A DNA stretch of 64,000 nt from Candidatus Methanoperedens sp. (GTDB taxonomy: Archaea; Halobacteriota; Methanosarcinia; Methanosarcinales; Methanoperedenaceae). The translations under genes and the position numbers were made by a program. Where the stretch lies: the NCBI GenBank assembly GCA_012026795.1, contig VEPM01000011.1, positions 1-64,000 of the forward strand. The letters run 5' to 3'. Numbering within the stretch: the stretch's first letter is position 1; each line of letters starts with the position of its first letter. This document shows, piece by piece, positions 44,509-54,009 of this stretch. The notes under the pieces are model-generated. The model had not been told where the DNA came from, ran no database searches, and saw only the letters and a list, made by a program, of their open reading frames with translations.

Positions 44509-45255
44509 TTAAACTCTCACTTTCTCCCCACACTCATTTCTCCTGTAAACCCCGAACTCGCTGTTCTTTAAAACCTCCCCTCCGAACACAGGCCCATCCC
44601 TGCATACGCGCAGGCCATCCACGCAGCATGCCCCGCAAATCCCGATTCCGCATTTAATATAGCGGTGGAGGCTGAATTGTGCTTTTCCCGGCTCGACTTT
44701 ATCAAGCACCTTTTTCATCATAATTTCAGGGCCGCAGCAATATATCCGGTCATAATTTTCCTGTTCCGGTATCAACCCGGTCACATATCCGTGTATTCCA
44801 GAAGATCCATCATCTGTCGCGACCATCACCGATCCTGCTGCTTCAAAGCGTTCCATGAATACCAGTTCTTCTTTTGTCTTTGCGCCAAGAAGAGTTGTGA
44901 CTTTTAGCCCCTGTAAACTTGCTTTTTCAGCAAGAGGCGAAAGAGGCGCAGCCCCTACCCCGCCTGCTATCAGCAAAATATGATCTCCCTTCAGCTGGAA
45001 CCCGTTTCCGAAAGGTCCGCGGATGCCAATTGAGTCGCCTTCGCCAAGTTTGAACAATTCTGATGTTGCATGCCCTACCTTCTGGACTGTAATCGCATTA
45101 TCATAGGAGAGAGCCATCGGGATTTCATCAACGCCGCGTATCCACGCCATTACGAACTGGCCAGGCTCAGAATAAAAAGAGGTATCAAAGAAAAAAGTCC
45201 TTATTGTTGGTGTTTCCTCAACTACCTTTGTTATTACGGCATTCACAGGTTTCAT
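44509..45255 (-). CDS. pyrK: Dihydroorotate dehydrogenase electron transfer subunit PyrK
   Basis: The 248-residue protein has an FAD-binding region (PMALSYDNAITVQKVGHATSEL), NAD-binding region (HILLIAGGVGAAPLSPLA) and a C-terminal [2Fe-2S] motif in CGIGICGACCVDGLRVCRDGPVF. It passes electrons from dihydroorotate oxidation to NAD or another acceptor. It overlaps pyrD by 4 bases. Confidence 0.95.
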   Translation of the reverse strand: MKPVNAVITKVVEETPTIRTFFFDTSFYSEPGQFVMAWIRGVDEIPMALSYDNAITVQKVGHATSELFKLGEGDSIGIRGPFGNGFQLKGDHILLIAGGVGAAPLSPLAEKASLQGLKVTTLLGAKTKEELVFMERFEAAGSVMVATDDGSSGIHGYVTGLIPEQENYDRIYCCGPEIMMKKVLDKVEPGKAQFSLHRYIKCGIGICGACCVDGLRVCRDGPVFGGEVLKNSEFGVYRRNECGEKVRV

Positions 45256-46142
45256 ATTTTATGCGCCATCCCACAAACTTCATCTAATGTCCATTCTTTT
45301 TTTGCCAGGAATGTTTCCATACCCTTTGATATATCTTTGAAAACATTGATGTTATTCCCGACAGCAGAGCCAATTTCGACTGCAAGGGCTCCTGCCATTA
45401 TGAATTCCACCGCATCCTTCCAGTCCGAAATCCCGCCAGCGCCAATTACAGGTATATCAAGAGCATCGTAAAGATCATAAACACATTTTATTGCAACCGG
45501 CTTTATTGCACGGCCGGAGAGACCCCCGAACCTGTTTCCCAGTACAGGATAACCACTTTCGATATCTATTGCCATCCCCCTCACAGTGTTTATCGCAACA
45601 ACTGCATCAGCACCCCCGCGTTGGGCTGCCAATCCAATACTCTTTATATCTGTGACATTGGGCGTTAATTTTACCCAGACCGGCTTATCAGTAGCGGTTT
45701 TTACCGCAATCGTAATATCTTCCACAAGATTTGGGTCTGTACCGATTTCTGCGCCAAATCCGTGGGCATGCGGGCAGCTTACGTTCAGCTCAAACGCATC
45801 AGCATCCAGGGCTCCTGCGATTTGCGAAAAATCAAGAGCGCATCCCCCGAAAATACTTGCGATCACGGGGATGCCCGAATCCCGCGCAATATCAATTTCC
45901 TGCTGGAAATTCTTATAAGAAGGATTCGGAAGACCCATTGCATTCAGGTAACCGCAATCCACTTCAACCATGCTCGGATTAGCATGCCCTGTTTTTGGCT
46001 CAATCCCCAGGGATTTTGTGATGACTGCGCCTGCCCCATTATCCGCAATCCGCTTTAGTGAGCCGCCTGTTGTCCCCATGACTCCTGCTGCAAGAAGTAG
46101 CGGATTTTTTAGGTTCAGGCCCGTTAAAGTTAGTGAAAGCAT
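45252..46142 (-). CDS. pyrD: Dihydroorotate dehydrogenase catalytic subunit PyrD (class 1B)
   Basis: The 296-residue FMN enzyme oxidises dihydroorotate to orotate in pyrimidine synthesis. The catalytic-loop Cys lies in FELNVSCPHAHGFG. Other blocks are NAMGLPNPSYKNF, VWVKLTPNVTDI and IGAGGISDWKDAVEFIMAGALAVEIGSA. Class 1B is indicated by the adjacent pyrK. The two genes form an operon on the minus strand. Confidence 0.96.
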   Translation of the reverse strand: MLSLTLTGLNLKNPLLLAAGVMGTTGGSLKRIADNGAGAVITKSLGIEPKTGHANPSMVEVDCGYLNAMGLPNPSYKNFQQEIDIARDSGIPVIASIFGGCALDFSQIAGALDADAFELNVSCPHAHGFGAEIGTDPNLVEDITIAVKTATDKPVWVKLTPNVTDIKSIGLAAQRGGADAVVAINTVRGMAIDIESGYPVLGNRFGGLSGRAIKPVAIKCVYDLYDALDIPVIGAGGISDWKDAVEFIMAGALAVEIGSAVGNNINVFKDISKGMETFLAKKEWTLDEVCGMAHKI

Positions 46143-46248
46143 TAATACTAACCATGCTTAGACCGTACTTAGCTTTTTTTATCCGGGACTCTGGCTCAAA
46201 ATTTTAATGCCATGAAATTCATATCCATGTTCAAAAGAACTATAAAAT

Positions 46249-47034
46249 GTGAAAAACAATATCAAATACATAATACTGTTATTCTCATTAACATTTATTA
46301 TTAACCAGGTATCTGCTGCTGAAGTAAAAATCATTCCCCTGAACCAGACAGTGACTCAGGGTGACATATTTGATTTGAATATAACAATAGACCCACAGGG
46401 ACCAGAAATTGCAGGTGCGCAGTTGAATGTCGAATTTAACAATTCCATGCTCTCCTTAAATAATGTCATAGAAGGGGAGTTTTTTAAACAAAACGGAGCC
46501 AGTACATTATTCAACACGGTTATATTAAATAATCCAGGCGTTACATCAATAAATGTTTACAGCGCTATTCTTGGTCCTTATAATGTATCCTCTCCCGGAA
46601 CGTTTTTGACCATCAACGTTACTGCCACAGGTTCGCATGAACAGGCCGGGATATATCTTTCCAGTGTACAGATTGTTGATCCTGCCGGGAATTATGTACC
46701 GGCTAATGTAATAAACGGGAATGTAAATATTAACAGCTCTTCTGATACATCGATAAGATATATCAATGGTACAGTACTTGATAGCGTCACAAAAGCAGGT
46801 ATCATCGGTGTGGACATATTCACCAACACCAGCATTTCAACAACGACTGATGCATCAGGGTTCTACTCACTGGCTGTTCCTGATGGTACATATGATATTA
46901 CGGTTAAATTCGATCCTGAATATTACCCGAATAGTACCACTGTCTCAACAACTTCAAGCGTAGTTGTAATGCAGGATTTTGAACTTGTTAAGAAGCCGAC
47001 AGGAACTATAACCGGAATTGTTACACACGCCTAA
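46249..47034 (+). CDS. Secreted cohesin-like protein, apparently truncated
   Basis: The protein has a GTG start, a signal peptide (residues 1-23, ending VSAAE), then a cohesin-type beta domain (VTQGDIFDLNITIDPQGPEIAGAQLNVEFNNSMLSL) and a carboxypeptidase-regulatory domain (NGTVLDSVTKAGIIGVDIFTNTS). It ends in KPTGTITGIVTHA, which looks like the beginning of another repeat domain cut by a stop. Likely a surface protein that has lost its C-terminal part by mutation. Confidence 0.7.
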   Translation: MKNNIKYIILLFSLTFIINQVSAAEVKIIPLNQTVTQGDIFDLNITIDPQGPEIAGAQLNVEFNNSMLSLNNVIEGEFFKQNGASTLFNTVILNNPGVTSINVYSAILGPYNVSSPGTFLTINVTATGSHEQAGIYLSSVQIVDPAGNYVPANVINGNVNINSSSDTSIRYINGTVLDSVTKAGIIGVDIFTNTSISTTTDASGFYSLAVPDGTYDITVKFDPEYYPNSTTVSTTSSVVVMQDFELVKKPTGTITGIVTHA

Positions 47035-47059
47035 CGATTGAACGAAAGCCGGCATTATG

Positions 47060-47266
47060 TTACCACCCTCGCTCAAGCCTTATTGCTTTTGGTATGCAGT
47101 ATGCCACGCATGTTGTACATCCGATACAGAAACTTTTATCCACAACTTCTGCAACAGTCTTACCATTTTTCTTAACGAGCCTGTAAATCCTTGGCCCTTT
47201 CGGGCAAACCCTTATACATTCCCCGCATCCTGTGCATTTTTCTTCATCAATGAGTATGTCTATCAT
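47060..47266 (-). CDS. 2x[4Fe-4S] ferredoxin
   Basis: The 68-residue protein (start at 47266) has [15 protein letters not shown] and [16 protein letters not shown]. The spacing between cluster motifs is that of small bacterial-type ferredoxins. It is an electron carrier with no assigned partner; aroC is divergent, and its reduced-flavin requirement may be served elsewhere. There is no strong ribosome binding site. Confidence 0.9.
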   Translation of the reverse strand: MIDILIDEEKCTGCGECIRVCPKGPRIYRLVKKNGKTVAEVVDKSFCIGCTTCVAYCIPKAIRLERGW

Positions 47267-47276
47267 GGCCAAGCAC

Positions 47277-47286
47277 ATATATAAAC
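47277..47286 (+). promoter_or_regulatory. aroC: TATA box of aroC
   Basis: ATATATAAAC is centred about 27 bases before the aroC ATG, so transcription should begin at or near the start codon and give a leaderless message. No ribosome binding site is seen before the ATG, in agreement. Confidence 0.5.
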
Positions 47287-47307
47287 AATAATACTAAATT
47301 AAAGCGC

Positions 47308-48402
47308 ATGTCTGGAAATACTTTTGGTACACTTTTTCGGATAACAACATGGGGCGAGAGCCACGGCCCTGCCGTCGGTGTTGTCGTTGACGGCTGCCCT
47401 GCCGGCCTTTTACTTGATGAGTCTGATATCCAGAAAGAATTAAACCGCAGGCGTCCGGGGCAAAGCGATATAACAACCCCGCGCAAGGAAGAGGATAAAG
47501 CAGAGATATTATCAGGCATATTCCAGGGAAAGACCACAGGCGCGCCGATATCGATACTTGTGCGAAATAATGATGTTGATTCAAGCAAGTACGAGGCGCT
47601 TCGTGACACTCCCCGCCCGGGACATGCGGATATGACTTATGAATTAAAGTATGGATACCGCGATTGGCGGGGGGGAGGGAGATCATCAGCGCGTGAAACG
47701 ATAGGACGTGTCGCAGCCGGCGCAATTGCTAAGAAAATCCTCGGTATTAATGGCGTTGAAGTGTTAGGTCATGTAGTTGAAATCGGAGGAATTCGCGCAA
47801 AGACAACCGATATAGAACATATCCGTGAAAATACGGAGAAAAACCCTGTCAGGTGTGCGGATATGGATGATGCATTGCAAATGGAGGCAATGATCCATGC
47901 AGCCAGAAGCGAGGGCGATAGTGTAGGCGGGATCGTTGAAATTATTGGCCTCGGAGTCCCGGCCGGGGTAGGTGAGCCTGTATTTGATAAGCTGGGCGCT
48001 GAACTTGCAAAGGGATTAATGAGTATAGGCGCTGTGAAGGGCATAGAGATAGGCATGGGATTTAAGAGTTCAATTATGAGAGGCAGCCAGATGAATGATC
48101 CGGTCGGGATGCAGGATGGTAAGCCAAAGCCTCTTACAAACAATGCAGGCGGTATCCTTGGAGGCATCAGCAATGGTGAACCAATAGTTTGCAGGATCGC
48201 AGTAAAGCCCACTCCATCGATCTCAAAAGAACAGCACACAGTAGACCTTAAGACTATGAAGGATACCCGGATAAAGATAACAGGCCGCCATGATCCTTCT
48301 ATCCCGCCGCGCATCGTGCCGGTCGCGGAAGCGATGGTGGCGCTTGTGCTTGTTGATATGATGATGAGAGGCGGGTTCGTAAAAACTTCTGCAATGGGAT
48401 GA
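47308..48402 (+). CDS. aroC: Chorismate synthase
   Basis: It makes chorismate from EPSP, the last shikimate-pathway step, using reduced FMN. The 364-residue protein has [32 protein letters not shown] at the N-terminus, [29 protein letters not shown], and [12 protein letters not shown]. The length is normal. A leaderless start is likely. It begins the aromatic-pathway stretch that continues with shikimate kinase and chorismate mutase downstream. Confidence 0.97.
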   Translation: MSGNTFGTLFRITTWGESHGPAVGVVVDGCPAGLLLDESDIQKELNRRRPGQSDITTPRKEEDKAEILSGIFQGKTTGAPISILVRNNDVDSSKYEALRDTPRPGHADMTYELKYGYRDWRGGGRSSARETIGRVAAGAIAKKILGINGVEVLGHVVEIGGIRAKTTDIEHIRENTEKNPVRCADMDDALQMEAMIHAARSEGDSVGGIVEIIGLGVPAGVGEPVFDKLGAELAKGLMSIGAVKGIEIGMGFKSSIMRGSQMNDPVGMQDGKPKPLTNNAGGILGGISNGEPIVCRIAVKPTPSISKEQHTVDLKTMKDTRIKITGRHDPSIPPRIVPVAEAMVALVLVDMMMRGGFVKTSAMG

Positions 48403-48416
48403 TTATGAACGATTTT

Positions 48417-48602
48417 AAACCGCAAAGTTCGCAAAGAACGCAAAGCATGTCAATCACGGCGATCTTGTATGAAAGAGAGCAGCAGCGACTTAGAACACGG
48501 ATAACACGGATTGGACGGATTTTCACGGATCCGTGTGCATCCGTGTCATCCGTGCAATCCGTGTTCTATTTTAAATCTGCTTTTATCTGCGTTCATCTGC
48601 GG
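48417..48602 (+). repeat. Interspersed repeat, copy A (ACGGAT palindrome)
   Basis: A 186-bp element starts AACCGCAAAGTTCGCAAAG and ends GTTCATCTGCGG. Its central 90 bases are an imperfect palindrome built of CACGGAT and ATCCGTG units meeting at GGATCC. It matches copy B (55464-55644, inverted) nearly end to end. It separates aroC from sepS and shortens the space for their own signals. Confidence 0.85.
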
Positions 48603-48685
48603 CTAATATTCGTTTCATTGTACTTGCGCGTTAGTCATATATTCGTATTTAATATTGTTAAAAAACGTTCAGGAGATATCTATTC

Positions 48686-50302
48686 ATGAAATTCAATCCC
48701 GATGAGATAAAAGAAGCAACAAAGAAAGATTTTGACAAAGCCTGGAATGAAGGCAAAAAATATGTTACAAACCCCGGCATCAATGAAAAATACCCGCGCG
48801 TATCCTTGAAATATGGTAAACCGCATCCTGTTTTTGACACAATCCAGCGCCTTCGCGATGCATATATGAGGATGGGTTTTGAAGAATTCATGAACCCCAT
48901 CATAGTTGAAGACAGGGATATCCATAAACAGTTCGGATACGAAGCTCTTGCAGTTCTTGACCGCTGCTTCTACATAGGCGGCTTGCCAAGACCAAACGTG
49001 GGAATATCCGATGATAGAATAATCCAGATAAAAAATATCCTGGGAGACATTGGTGATGAGGGCGTTGAAAAAATAAGGCAGATCCTTCATTCCTATAAGA
49101 AAGGTGAGATAGAGGGAGATGATCTTGTCCCTGAAATGGCCGCAGGATTAAAAGTCGCAGATTCCAGAGTGGCAGTAATGATAGACCATGTATTCCCTGA
49201 ATTCAAGTCACTTGTTCCCGTATCCTCGCAGAATACACTTCGAAGCCACATGACATCAGGCTGGTTCATAAGTCTTGGCGAAATGTGTGAATACCGGAAA
49301 GTGCCGCTTCGCCTTTTTTCCGTGGACAGGGTATTCCGGCGCGAGCAGGCCGAAGATGCCACACGGCTTATGGCGTATTATTCAGCATCATGCGTTATAA
49401 TGGATGAGAACGTAAGCGTAGAGGATGGGAAGGCTGTGGCTGCGGGGCTTCTCTCTCAATTCGGTTTTTCTAATTTCACTTTCAGGCCCGATGAAAAGCG
49501 GAGTAAATATTATGTGCCTGATACCCAGACCGAAGTTTTTGCATATCATCCGAAGCTTGTGGGTTCAAAGACAAAATACAAGGACGGCTGGGTCGAAGTT
49601 GCAACATTCGGGATTTATTCGCCATCTGCCCTCTCACAGTACAATATACCATATCCTGTGATGAACCTGGGGATGGGTGTTGAGCGCCTCGCAATGATAC
49701 TGCACGATTCAACGGATGTCCGCGCTCTGACATATCCGCAGTTCCAGTACAGGACCAACTGGGTCATGTCAGATAGCGAAATAGCATCAATGATATTTGT
49801 CGAGGATGTGCCTGTTACTGAAACAGGAAAAGAGATACAGGCTGCGATCGTCAGGACCTGTGAGCAGTATGGGAATACAGTAAGCCCATGTGAATTTACA
49901 GCATGGGAAGGGGAATTATCAGGAAAGAATATTCGTGTCAGGGTCATTGAGCCCGAGGAAAATACAAAGCTTTGCGGACCTGCTGCGATGAACGAGGTCA
50001 TTTCTTACAAGAACGACATCCTTGGCCTGCCCAGGACTTCGAGGTGGAATGAGGCATTCAAGAACGGTGTCAGTTCCGGCATAAGATATATTGATGCATT
50101 CGCGGCGCGCTGCGCAAAAGAGATAGAGGAAGCTGCAAAGAATGGAAATGGCTGCGAAATCAGGGCCAGGATCATCAAGGTGCCATCTGAGATAAATATC
50201 ACGATAGACCCCATTGTACAGCGGTATATCACGGGATTACAGAAAAAAATAGATACGAGAGGACCTGTATTTACAACTGTCAGGATGGAGATCGTATCTT
50301 GA
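48686..50302 (+). CDS. sepS: O-phosphoseryl-tRNA(Cys) synthetase SepRS
   Basis: It charges tRNA-Cys with O-phosphoserine in methanogen-type archaea; SepCysS then makes Cys-tRNA. The 538-residue class II enzyme has motif 2 in RLFSVDRVFRREQAED and motif 3 in MNLGMGVERLAMILHDS. GSKTKYKDGWVEVATFGIYSPSALS is a family-specific block. The start is the only ATG that preserves MKFNPDEIKEATKKDF. TTGA overlaps the next gene. Confidence 0.96.
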   Translation: MKFNPDEIKEATKKDFDKAWNEGKKYVTNPGINEKYPRVSLKYGKPHPVFDTIQRLRDAYMRMGFEEFMNPIIVEDRDIHKQFGYEALAVLDRCFYIGGLPRPNVGISDDRIIQIKNILGDIGDEGVEKIRQILHSYKKGEIEGDDLVPEMAAGLKVADSRVAVMIDHVFPEFKSLVPVSSQNTLRSHMTSGWFISLGEMCEYRKVPLRLFSVDRVFRREQAEDATRLMAYYSASCVIMDENVSVEDGKAVAAGLLSQFGFSNFTFRPDEKRSKYYVPDTQTEVFAYHPKLVGSKTKYKDGWVEVATFGIYSPSALSQYNIPYPVMNLGMGVERLAMILHDSTDVRALTYPQFQYRTNWVMSDSEIASMIFVEDVPVTETGKEIQAAIVRTCEQYGNTVSPCEFTAWEGELSGKNIRVRVIEPEENTKLCGPAAMNEVISYKNDILGLPRTSRWNEAFKNGVSSGIRYIDAFAARCAKEIEEAAKNGNGCEIRARIIKVPSEINITIDPIVQRYITGLQKKIDTRGPVFTTVRMEIVS

Positions 50303-50859
50303 AATTAAGAGCTGAACCTTATACGCTTGAGTTGCGTCATGATATTAAAGTCTCAGAACAGGATTTGCGGCACAATTTAAATCTTGATTGGTGCGATGCA
50401 GTATTATTTAATGTTGTTGCGATGGAGAATAAACAACTAAAAGAATATGATGCCATTCTATGGAACGAGAACGAAAAAGCTATTTTATTCATAGAATATA
50501 AAAACACGATTTCAAGTTACAAAGATTTAAGAAAACGGGATGCACAGCAGAAAAAAGCTTATGCTCGCAACATAGCAAGAGCATTCGGTTTTTCAAAATA
50601 TAATTTTGTCATTACAGTCAATGGTATCGAACCGAACATAGAAAAAGAAAAGGGAGGGGCTGATGTTATTTCGATTAAAAAACTAAAAGAATATATGATT
50701 GACCCGGAATCATTCGAATCCACTCTAATCGAACTTGATTATGTAAATAGGCTATTAAATAAATATGATCGCGAAGAAAATATTGTTGATTTAAAGAAAG
50801 AACAAGTATTAAATGAATTAAAAGATTTACGTAGCATGATTGAGCAGGTGAATAAATGA
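50299..50859 (+). CDS. PD-(D/E)xK nuclease-like protein, TTG start
   Basis: The 186-residue protein contains a candidate restriction-endonuclease fold core, EYDAILWNENEKAILFIEYKN, with Asp51, Glu66 and Lys68 in D-x(n)-ExK spacing. The remainder is helical and charged. The TTG start overlaps the sepS stop (TTGA), and the stop overlaps the shikimate kinase start (ATGA), so it is embedded in an operon of housekeeping genes. Function is inferred from the motif only. Confidence 0.6.
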   Translation: MKLRAEPYTLELRHDIKVSEQDLRHNLNLDWCDAVLFNVVAMENKQLKEYDAILWNENEKAILFIEYKNTISSYKDLRKRDAQQKKAYARNIARAFGFSKYNFVITVNGIEPNIEKEKGGADVISIKKLKEYMIDPESFESTLIELDYVNRLLNKYDREENIVDLKKEQVLNELKDLRSMIEQVNK

Positions 50860-51707
50860 AGCAAGCTGGATACGCCTATGCATACGGTGCAGGAACAATA
50901 ATCAACGCGATTTCCACATGGAAAGGCGCTGCATTTGGTATTGACTTAAAAACACAGGCTGAGGTCATACTTACAGATGATAAAAAAATAATCGGCTACA
51001 TGGAAGAAGGCGGTGACACAACTCTTATCGAACGCAGTGTTGAACTCACACTTTTACGCTTTGATTCAAAAATCGGTGCCAAAGTGGCAACAAAATCCCA
51101 GATACCAATAGCAAGCGGGCTTAAGAGCTCAAGTGCGGCCGCAAATGCAACTGTTCTTGCCACCCTTGATGCGCTTGGCGAAAAACTGGAACCTCTCGAA
51201 GTAATCAAGATTGGTGTCCAGGCCGCGCTTGATGCTAAAGTCACGATAACAGGGGCTTTTGACGATGCCTGCGCCTCTATGCTCGGAGGATTCGTGATAA
51301 CCGATAATAAGAAGAAAGAACTCATCAAAAGGGAGGAGCGGGATTCACAGGTGCTGATATTAGCTCCTGAAAAAAAGGTATTAAGCTCCGGGACAAATGT
51401 ACTGCGTTCACGGCTTATTGGCAAGTGGGTGGAAATGGCATATAAGGAAGCAGTTGCGGGAAATTATGAGAAGGCCATGACCCTGAACGGTTTCCTGTAC
51501 TGCGCAGCCCTGGGCTTTAGCACAGATCCCATGATGATGGCACTTGAACTGGGTATCGATGGGGTAAGTTTATCAGGGACAGGGCCTGCCTATACCGCGC
51601 TTGGAAGTCCTGAGTTGCTCGATAAGCTTGAACCCGTATGGGAGCGATCCGGCGGAAAAGTGATAAGGACAAAAGTCAATAATAGCGGTGGGAAAGCATG
51701 CCTCTGA
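50856..51707 (+). CDS. aroK: Archaeal shikimate kinase (GHMP family)
   Basis: It phosphorylates shikimate. It is the archaeal, GHMP-kinase type (283 residues), unrelated to bacterial AroK. It shows IPIASGLKSSSAAANATVLATLDAL (the GHMP Pro-x3-Gly-Leu-x-Ser-Ser-Ser motif) and SLSGTGPAYTALG near the end. It overlaps the upstream gene by 4 bases and chorismate mutase by 10. Confidence 0.93.
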   Translation: MKQAGYAYAYGAGTIINAISTWKGAAFGIDLKTQAEVILTDDKKIIGYMEEGGDTTLIERSVELTLLRFDSKIGAKVATKSQIPIASGLKSSSAAANATVLATLDALGEKLEPLEVIKIGVQAALDAKVTITGAFDDACASMLGGFVITDNKKKELIKREERDSQVLILAPEKKVLSSGTNVLRSRLIGKWVEMAYKEAVAGNYEKAMTLNGFLYCAALGFSTDPMMMALELGIDGVSLSGTGPAYTALGSPELLDKLEPVWERSGGKVIRTKVNNSGGKACL

Positions 51708-51982
51708 AAGAAATAAGGGCAAAGATAGAAAGAATCGACATACAGATACTGAATCTTATCGACCAGCGAACTGCCCTTGCAAAGGATGTGCTTGATGCAA
51801 AAAAAGCAGAGTGTAAGCCGATCAATGATGTTGATCAAAACAAAGTGGTGCTGGAAAGAGTTGTGAACCTGGCGATTGAGAGGGGATTGGATGGGGAAGA
51901 AGTAAAGAAGATATTTGAGATATTGATCCGTATGAATATCGAGCGCCAGCATGGGATGAGCGGGGAAGGGAATCTGCCGTGA
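51698..51982 (+). CDS. Chorismate mutase (AroQ type)
   Basis: The 94-residue all-helical protein is of AroQ class: LKEIRAKIERIDIQILNLIDQRTALAKDVLDAKK and GEEVKKIFEILIRMNIERQ. It converts chorismate to prephenate for Phe/Tyr. It overlaps shikimate kinase by 10 bases; the set aroC, aroK, chorismate mutase makes a partial aromatic operon. Confidence 0.93.
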   Translation: MPLKEIRAKIERIDIQILNLIDQRTALAKDVLDAKKAECKPINDVDQNKVVLERVVNLAIERGLDGEEVKKIFEILIRMNIERQHGMSGEGNLP

Positions 51983-52008
51983 GGGTTGTTTGCGGCACTG
52001 AATTTCCC

Positions 52009-53367
52009 TTAATTCCTCATGCTCGTAACAGGGCATGGCATCCTTCCGCCCCTTAAAATAAAATCATGCGAACTGAAAGCGCTCATGTTCATCACATAGG
52101 TCTCACCCAGAAGACCGCCAAAATTAACATAATCTCCTGCTCTCTTTCCCGGAACCGGAATTAACCTTACTCCTGTGGTCTTGTTGTTGACAACTCCTAT
52201 GGCAAGTTCATCTGCAATGATTGCTGATATTGTCTCTGCCTTCGTGTCCCCCGGAATTGCAATCATATCAAGCCCGACCGAGCATACTGCTGTCAGCGCT
52301 TCAAGCTTTTCGATTGAAAGCGCGCCAACCCTTACTGCCTCGTTCATGCAGGAATCCTCGCTGACCGGGATGAACGTGCCGCTTAAACCGCCAACATTCC
52401 CTGATGCCATAGCCCCGCCTTTTTTCACTGCATCGATAAGAAGGGCAAGTGCAGCAGTGCTTCCTGGCGCTCCCATTTTCTCAATGCCCATCATCTCAAC
52501 GATCCCGGCGACAGAATCGCCTACCTTTGTGGTTGAGGCAAGTGATATATCCACGATCCCGAAAGGCACCGATAGATTATGTGCAAGCTCTCTCCCGATT
52601 AGCTCCCCGGCTCTTGTTATCTTAAATGTTGTGCGCTTTATAACCTCAGAAAGCTCGGTAAGGCCGCAGTCCCTGTTCTTTTCAACAACACTTCGGACAA
52701 CCCCGGGGCCGCTTATCCCGATGTTTAGCGAAAAATCAGGCTCTCCCACTCCATGGAAAGCCCCTGCCATGAAAGGATTATCCTCAGGCGCGTTCGCAAA
52801 AACCACGAATTTGGCGCATCCGATGCCGTTTTCTGTCCTGTCTGCTATCTCTTTCAAGGTTTTTCCGAGCCTTATCACAGCATCCATATTCATACCTGAA
52901 ACAGTTGAAGCCACGTTCAGGAAAGCACATACCCTTTCCGTACTTGAGAGGACTTCAGGAAGTGAATTTATGAGCCTTTCATCTGCCCGTGTCATACCTT
53001 TCTGGACAAGCGCGCCGAAGCCACCGATGAAATCAATACCAACATCCTTTGATGCCTTATCAAGGGCCTTTGCGATCTGGTAAGGAGCATCAGGCTCGGC
53101 GCATGCTTCGATGATAAGTGAGACCGGAGTTACAGATATCCTTTTATTGATGATGGGAATGCCGTATTTATCTTCAAGTTTTTGTGCTTCAAGGATAAGT
53201 CTTCTTCCATAATCAGATACCCTGCCATATACGTTTTCCTTGAAAATATCAAGGTCTGAATTGATGCAATCCTTAAGGTTTATCCCCAGGGTCACAGTCC
53301 TTATATCAAAATTATGATAAAGAGTCATCTGGACAGTTTCCATGACCTCTTCAAGTGAATATTCCAT
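52009..53367 (-). CDS. UPF0210 (PFL-family, DUF711) protein
   Basis: The 452-residue protein belongs to the UPF0210/DUF711 family: SNLNVASTVSGMNMDAVIRLGKTLKEIA-like block, PDFSLNIGISGPGVV and VDISLASTTKVGDSVAGIVEMMG. Its function is unknown. In bacteria and archaea it is regularly paired with a UPF0237 ACT protein, as here (3-base gap to the upstream gene). Confidence 0.9.
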   Translation of the reverse strand: MEYSLEEVMETVQMTLYHNFDIRTVTLGINLKDCINSDLDIFKENVYGRVSDYGRRLILEAQKLEDKYGIPIINKRISVTPVSLIIEACAEPDAPYQIAKALDKASKDVGIDFIGGFGALVQKGMTRADERLINSLPEVLSSTERVCAFLNVASTVSGMNMDAVIRLGKTLKEIADRTENGIGCAKFVVFANAPEDNPFMAGAFHGVGEPDFSLNIGISGPGVVRSVVEKNRDCGLTELSEVIKRTTFKITRAGELIGRELAHNLSVPFGIVDISLASTTKVGDSVAGIVEMMGIEKMGAPGSTAALALLIDAVKKGGAMASGNVGGLSGTFIPVSEDSCMNEAVRVGALSIEKLEALTAVCSVGLDMIAIPGDTKAETISAIIADELAIGVVNNKTTGVRLIPVPGKRAGDYVNFGGLLGETYVMNMSAFSSHDFILRGGRMPCPVTSMRN

Positions 53368-53370
53368 GTG

Positions 53371-53649
53371 CTACACCCTGTGCATGGTCTTGAAGATATT
53401 TTCATGCTGTACCTGTATCTTTAAATCCATCTCACCTTCTATTAATGATAGCTCTTTTTTCAACCGGGTTATGGTTATAGAAGAATCAGTGATATCGGCA
53501 AGCAGCGTCATCACAAAATAGCCGCCCATTATTTTCTGGTTTAAATCTTCAATATTGATATTATGAGCAAAGACAGCATTTGAGATCCTTGCGATTATTC
53601 CTTTCTGGTCTTTTCCGATCACTGTTATGAATACCTGTTCTTTTGTCAT
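53371..53649 (-). CDS. UPF0237 ACT-domain protein
   Basis: The 92-residue protein has an ACT domain (FITVIGKDQKGIIARISNAVFAHNINIEDLNQKIMGGYFVMTLLADI). The start at 53649 (MTKEQVFITV) is the family form, with a short GAGG upstream; an earlier in-frame Met at 53682 is unlikely. It probably binds a small ligand and works with the UPF0210 protein. Confidence 0.9.
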   Translation of the reverse strand: MTKEQVFITVIGKDQKGIIARISNAVFAHNINIEDLNQKIMGGYFVMTLLADITDSSITITRLKKELSLIEGEMDLKIQVQHENIFKTMHRV

Positions 53650-53724
53650 TGGAGCCTCGTTCGGGATTGTTATCCTCTTCACACTTCTGTTTATATTAAT
53701 GTGAATCCTTATTATTTGACTGGA

Positions 53725-54009
53725 ATGAATACAAAGAACGTAAAACTACCTGATAATTCAAGAGAACTCCAGAATATACAACATCTTGTGGGTGGAACTC
53801 ACAATATTTTACTGGTGCTAGTCGGTGTGTATTTCGGAAAAGATGATACTACACTGGGTATTGTAATGGCCTTTCTCACATTCCTTGTTTCACGTTTATC
53901 ATCTGAAATATCATATCAAACATCTATAAAGGTTGTAGAAGAATATGGTAATTCAAGGTATGATCAGGATCTGCAAAACTCCACGAAAGCCCCTGCAAAA
54001 TCCGTATAA
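53725..54009 (+). CDS. Small protein with hydrophobic segments, unknown
   Basis: The 94-residue protein (start 53725) has two moderately hydrophobic helices (NILLVLVGVYFG, TLGIVMAFLTFLVSRL) and a polar tail. An earlier ATG at 53701 is possible. The 3' end overlaps that of cfbB by 46 bases in convergent orientation. No family is recognised; coding potential is moderate. Confidence 0.4.
   Translation: MNTKNVKLPDNSRELQNIQHLVGGTHNILLVLVGVYFGKDDTTLGIVMAFLTFLVSRLSSEISYQTSIKVVEEYGNSRYDQDLQNSTKAPAKSV

Noticed and set aside
48399-48689. 96-residue open frame between aroC and sepS
   Set aside because: It is mostly the interspersed repeat read in one frame. The inverted copy at 55464-55644 gives a similar peptide, showing that repeat structure and not selection on protein keeps it open.
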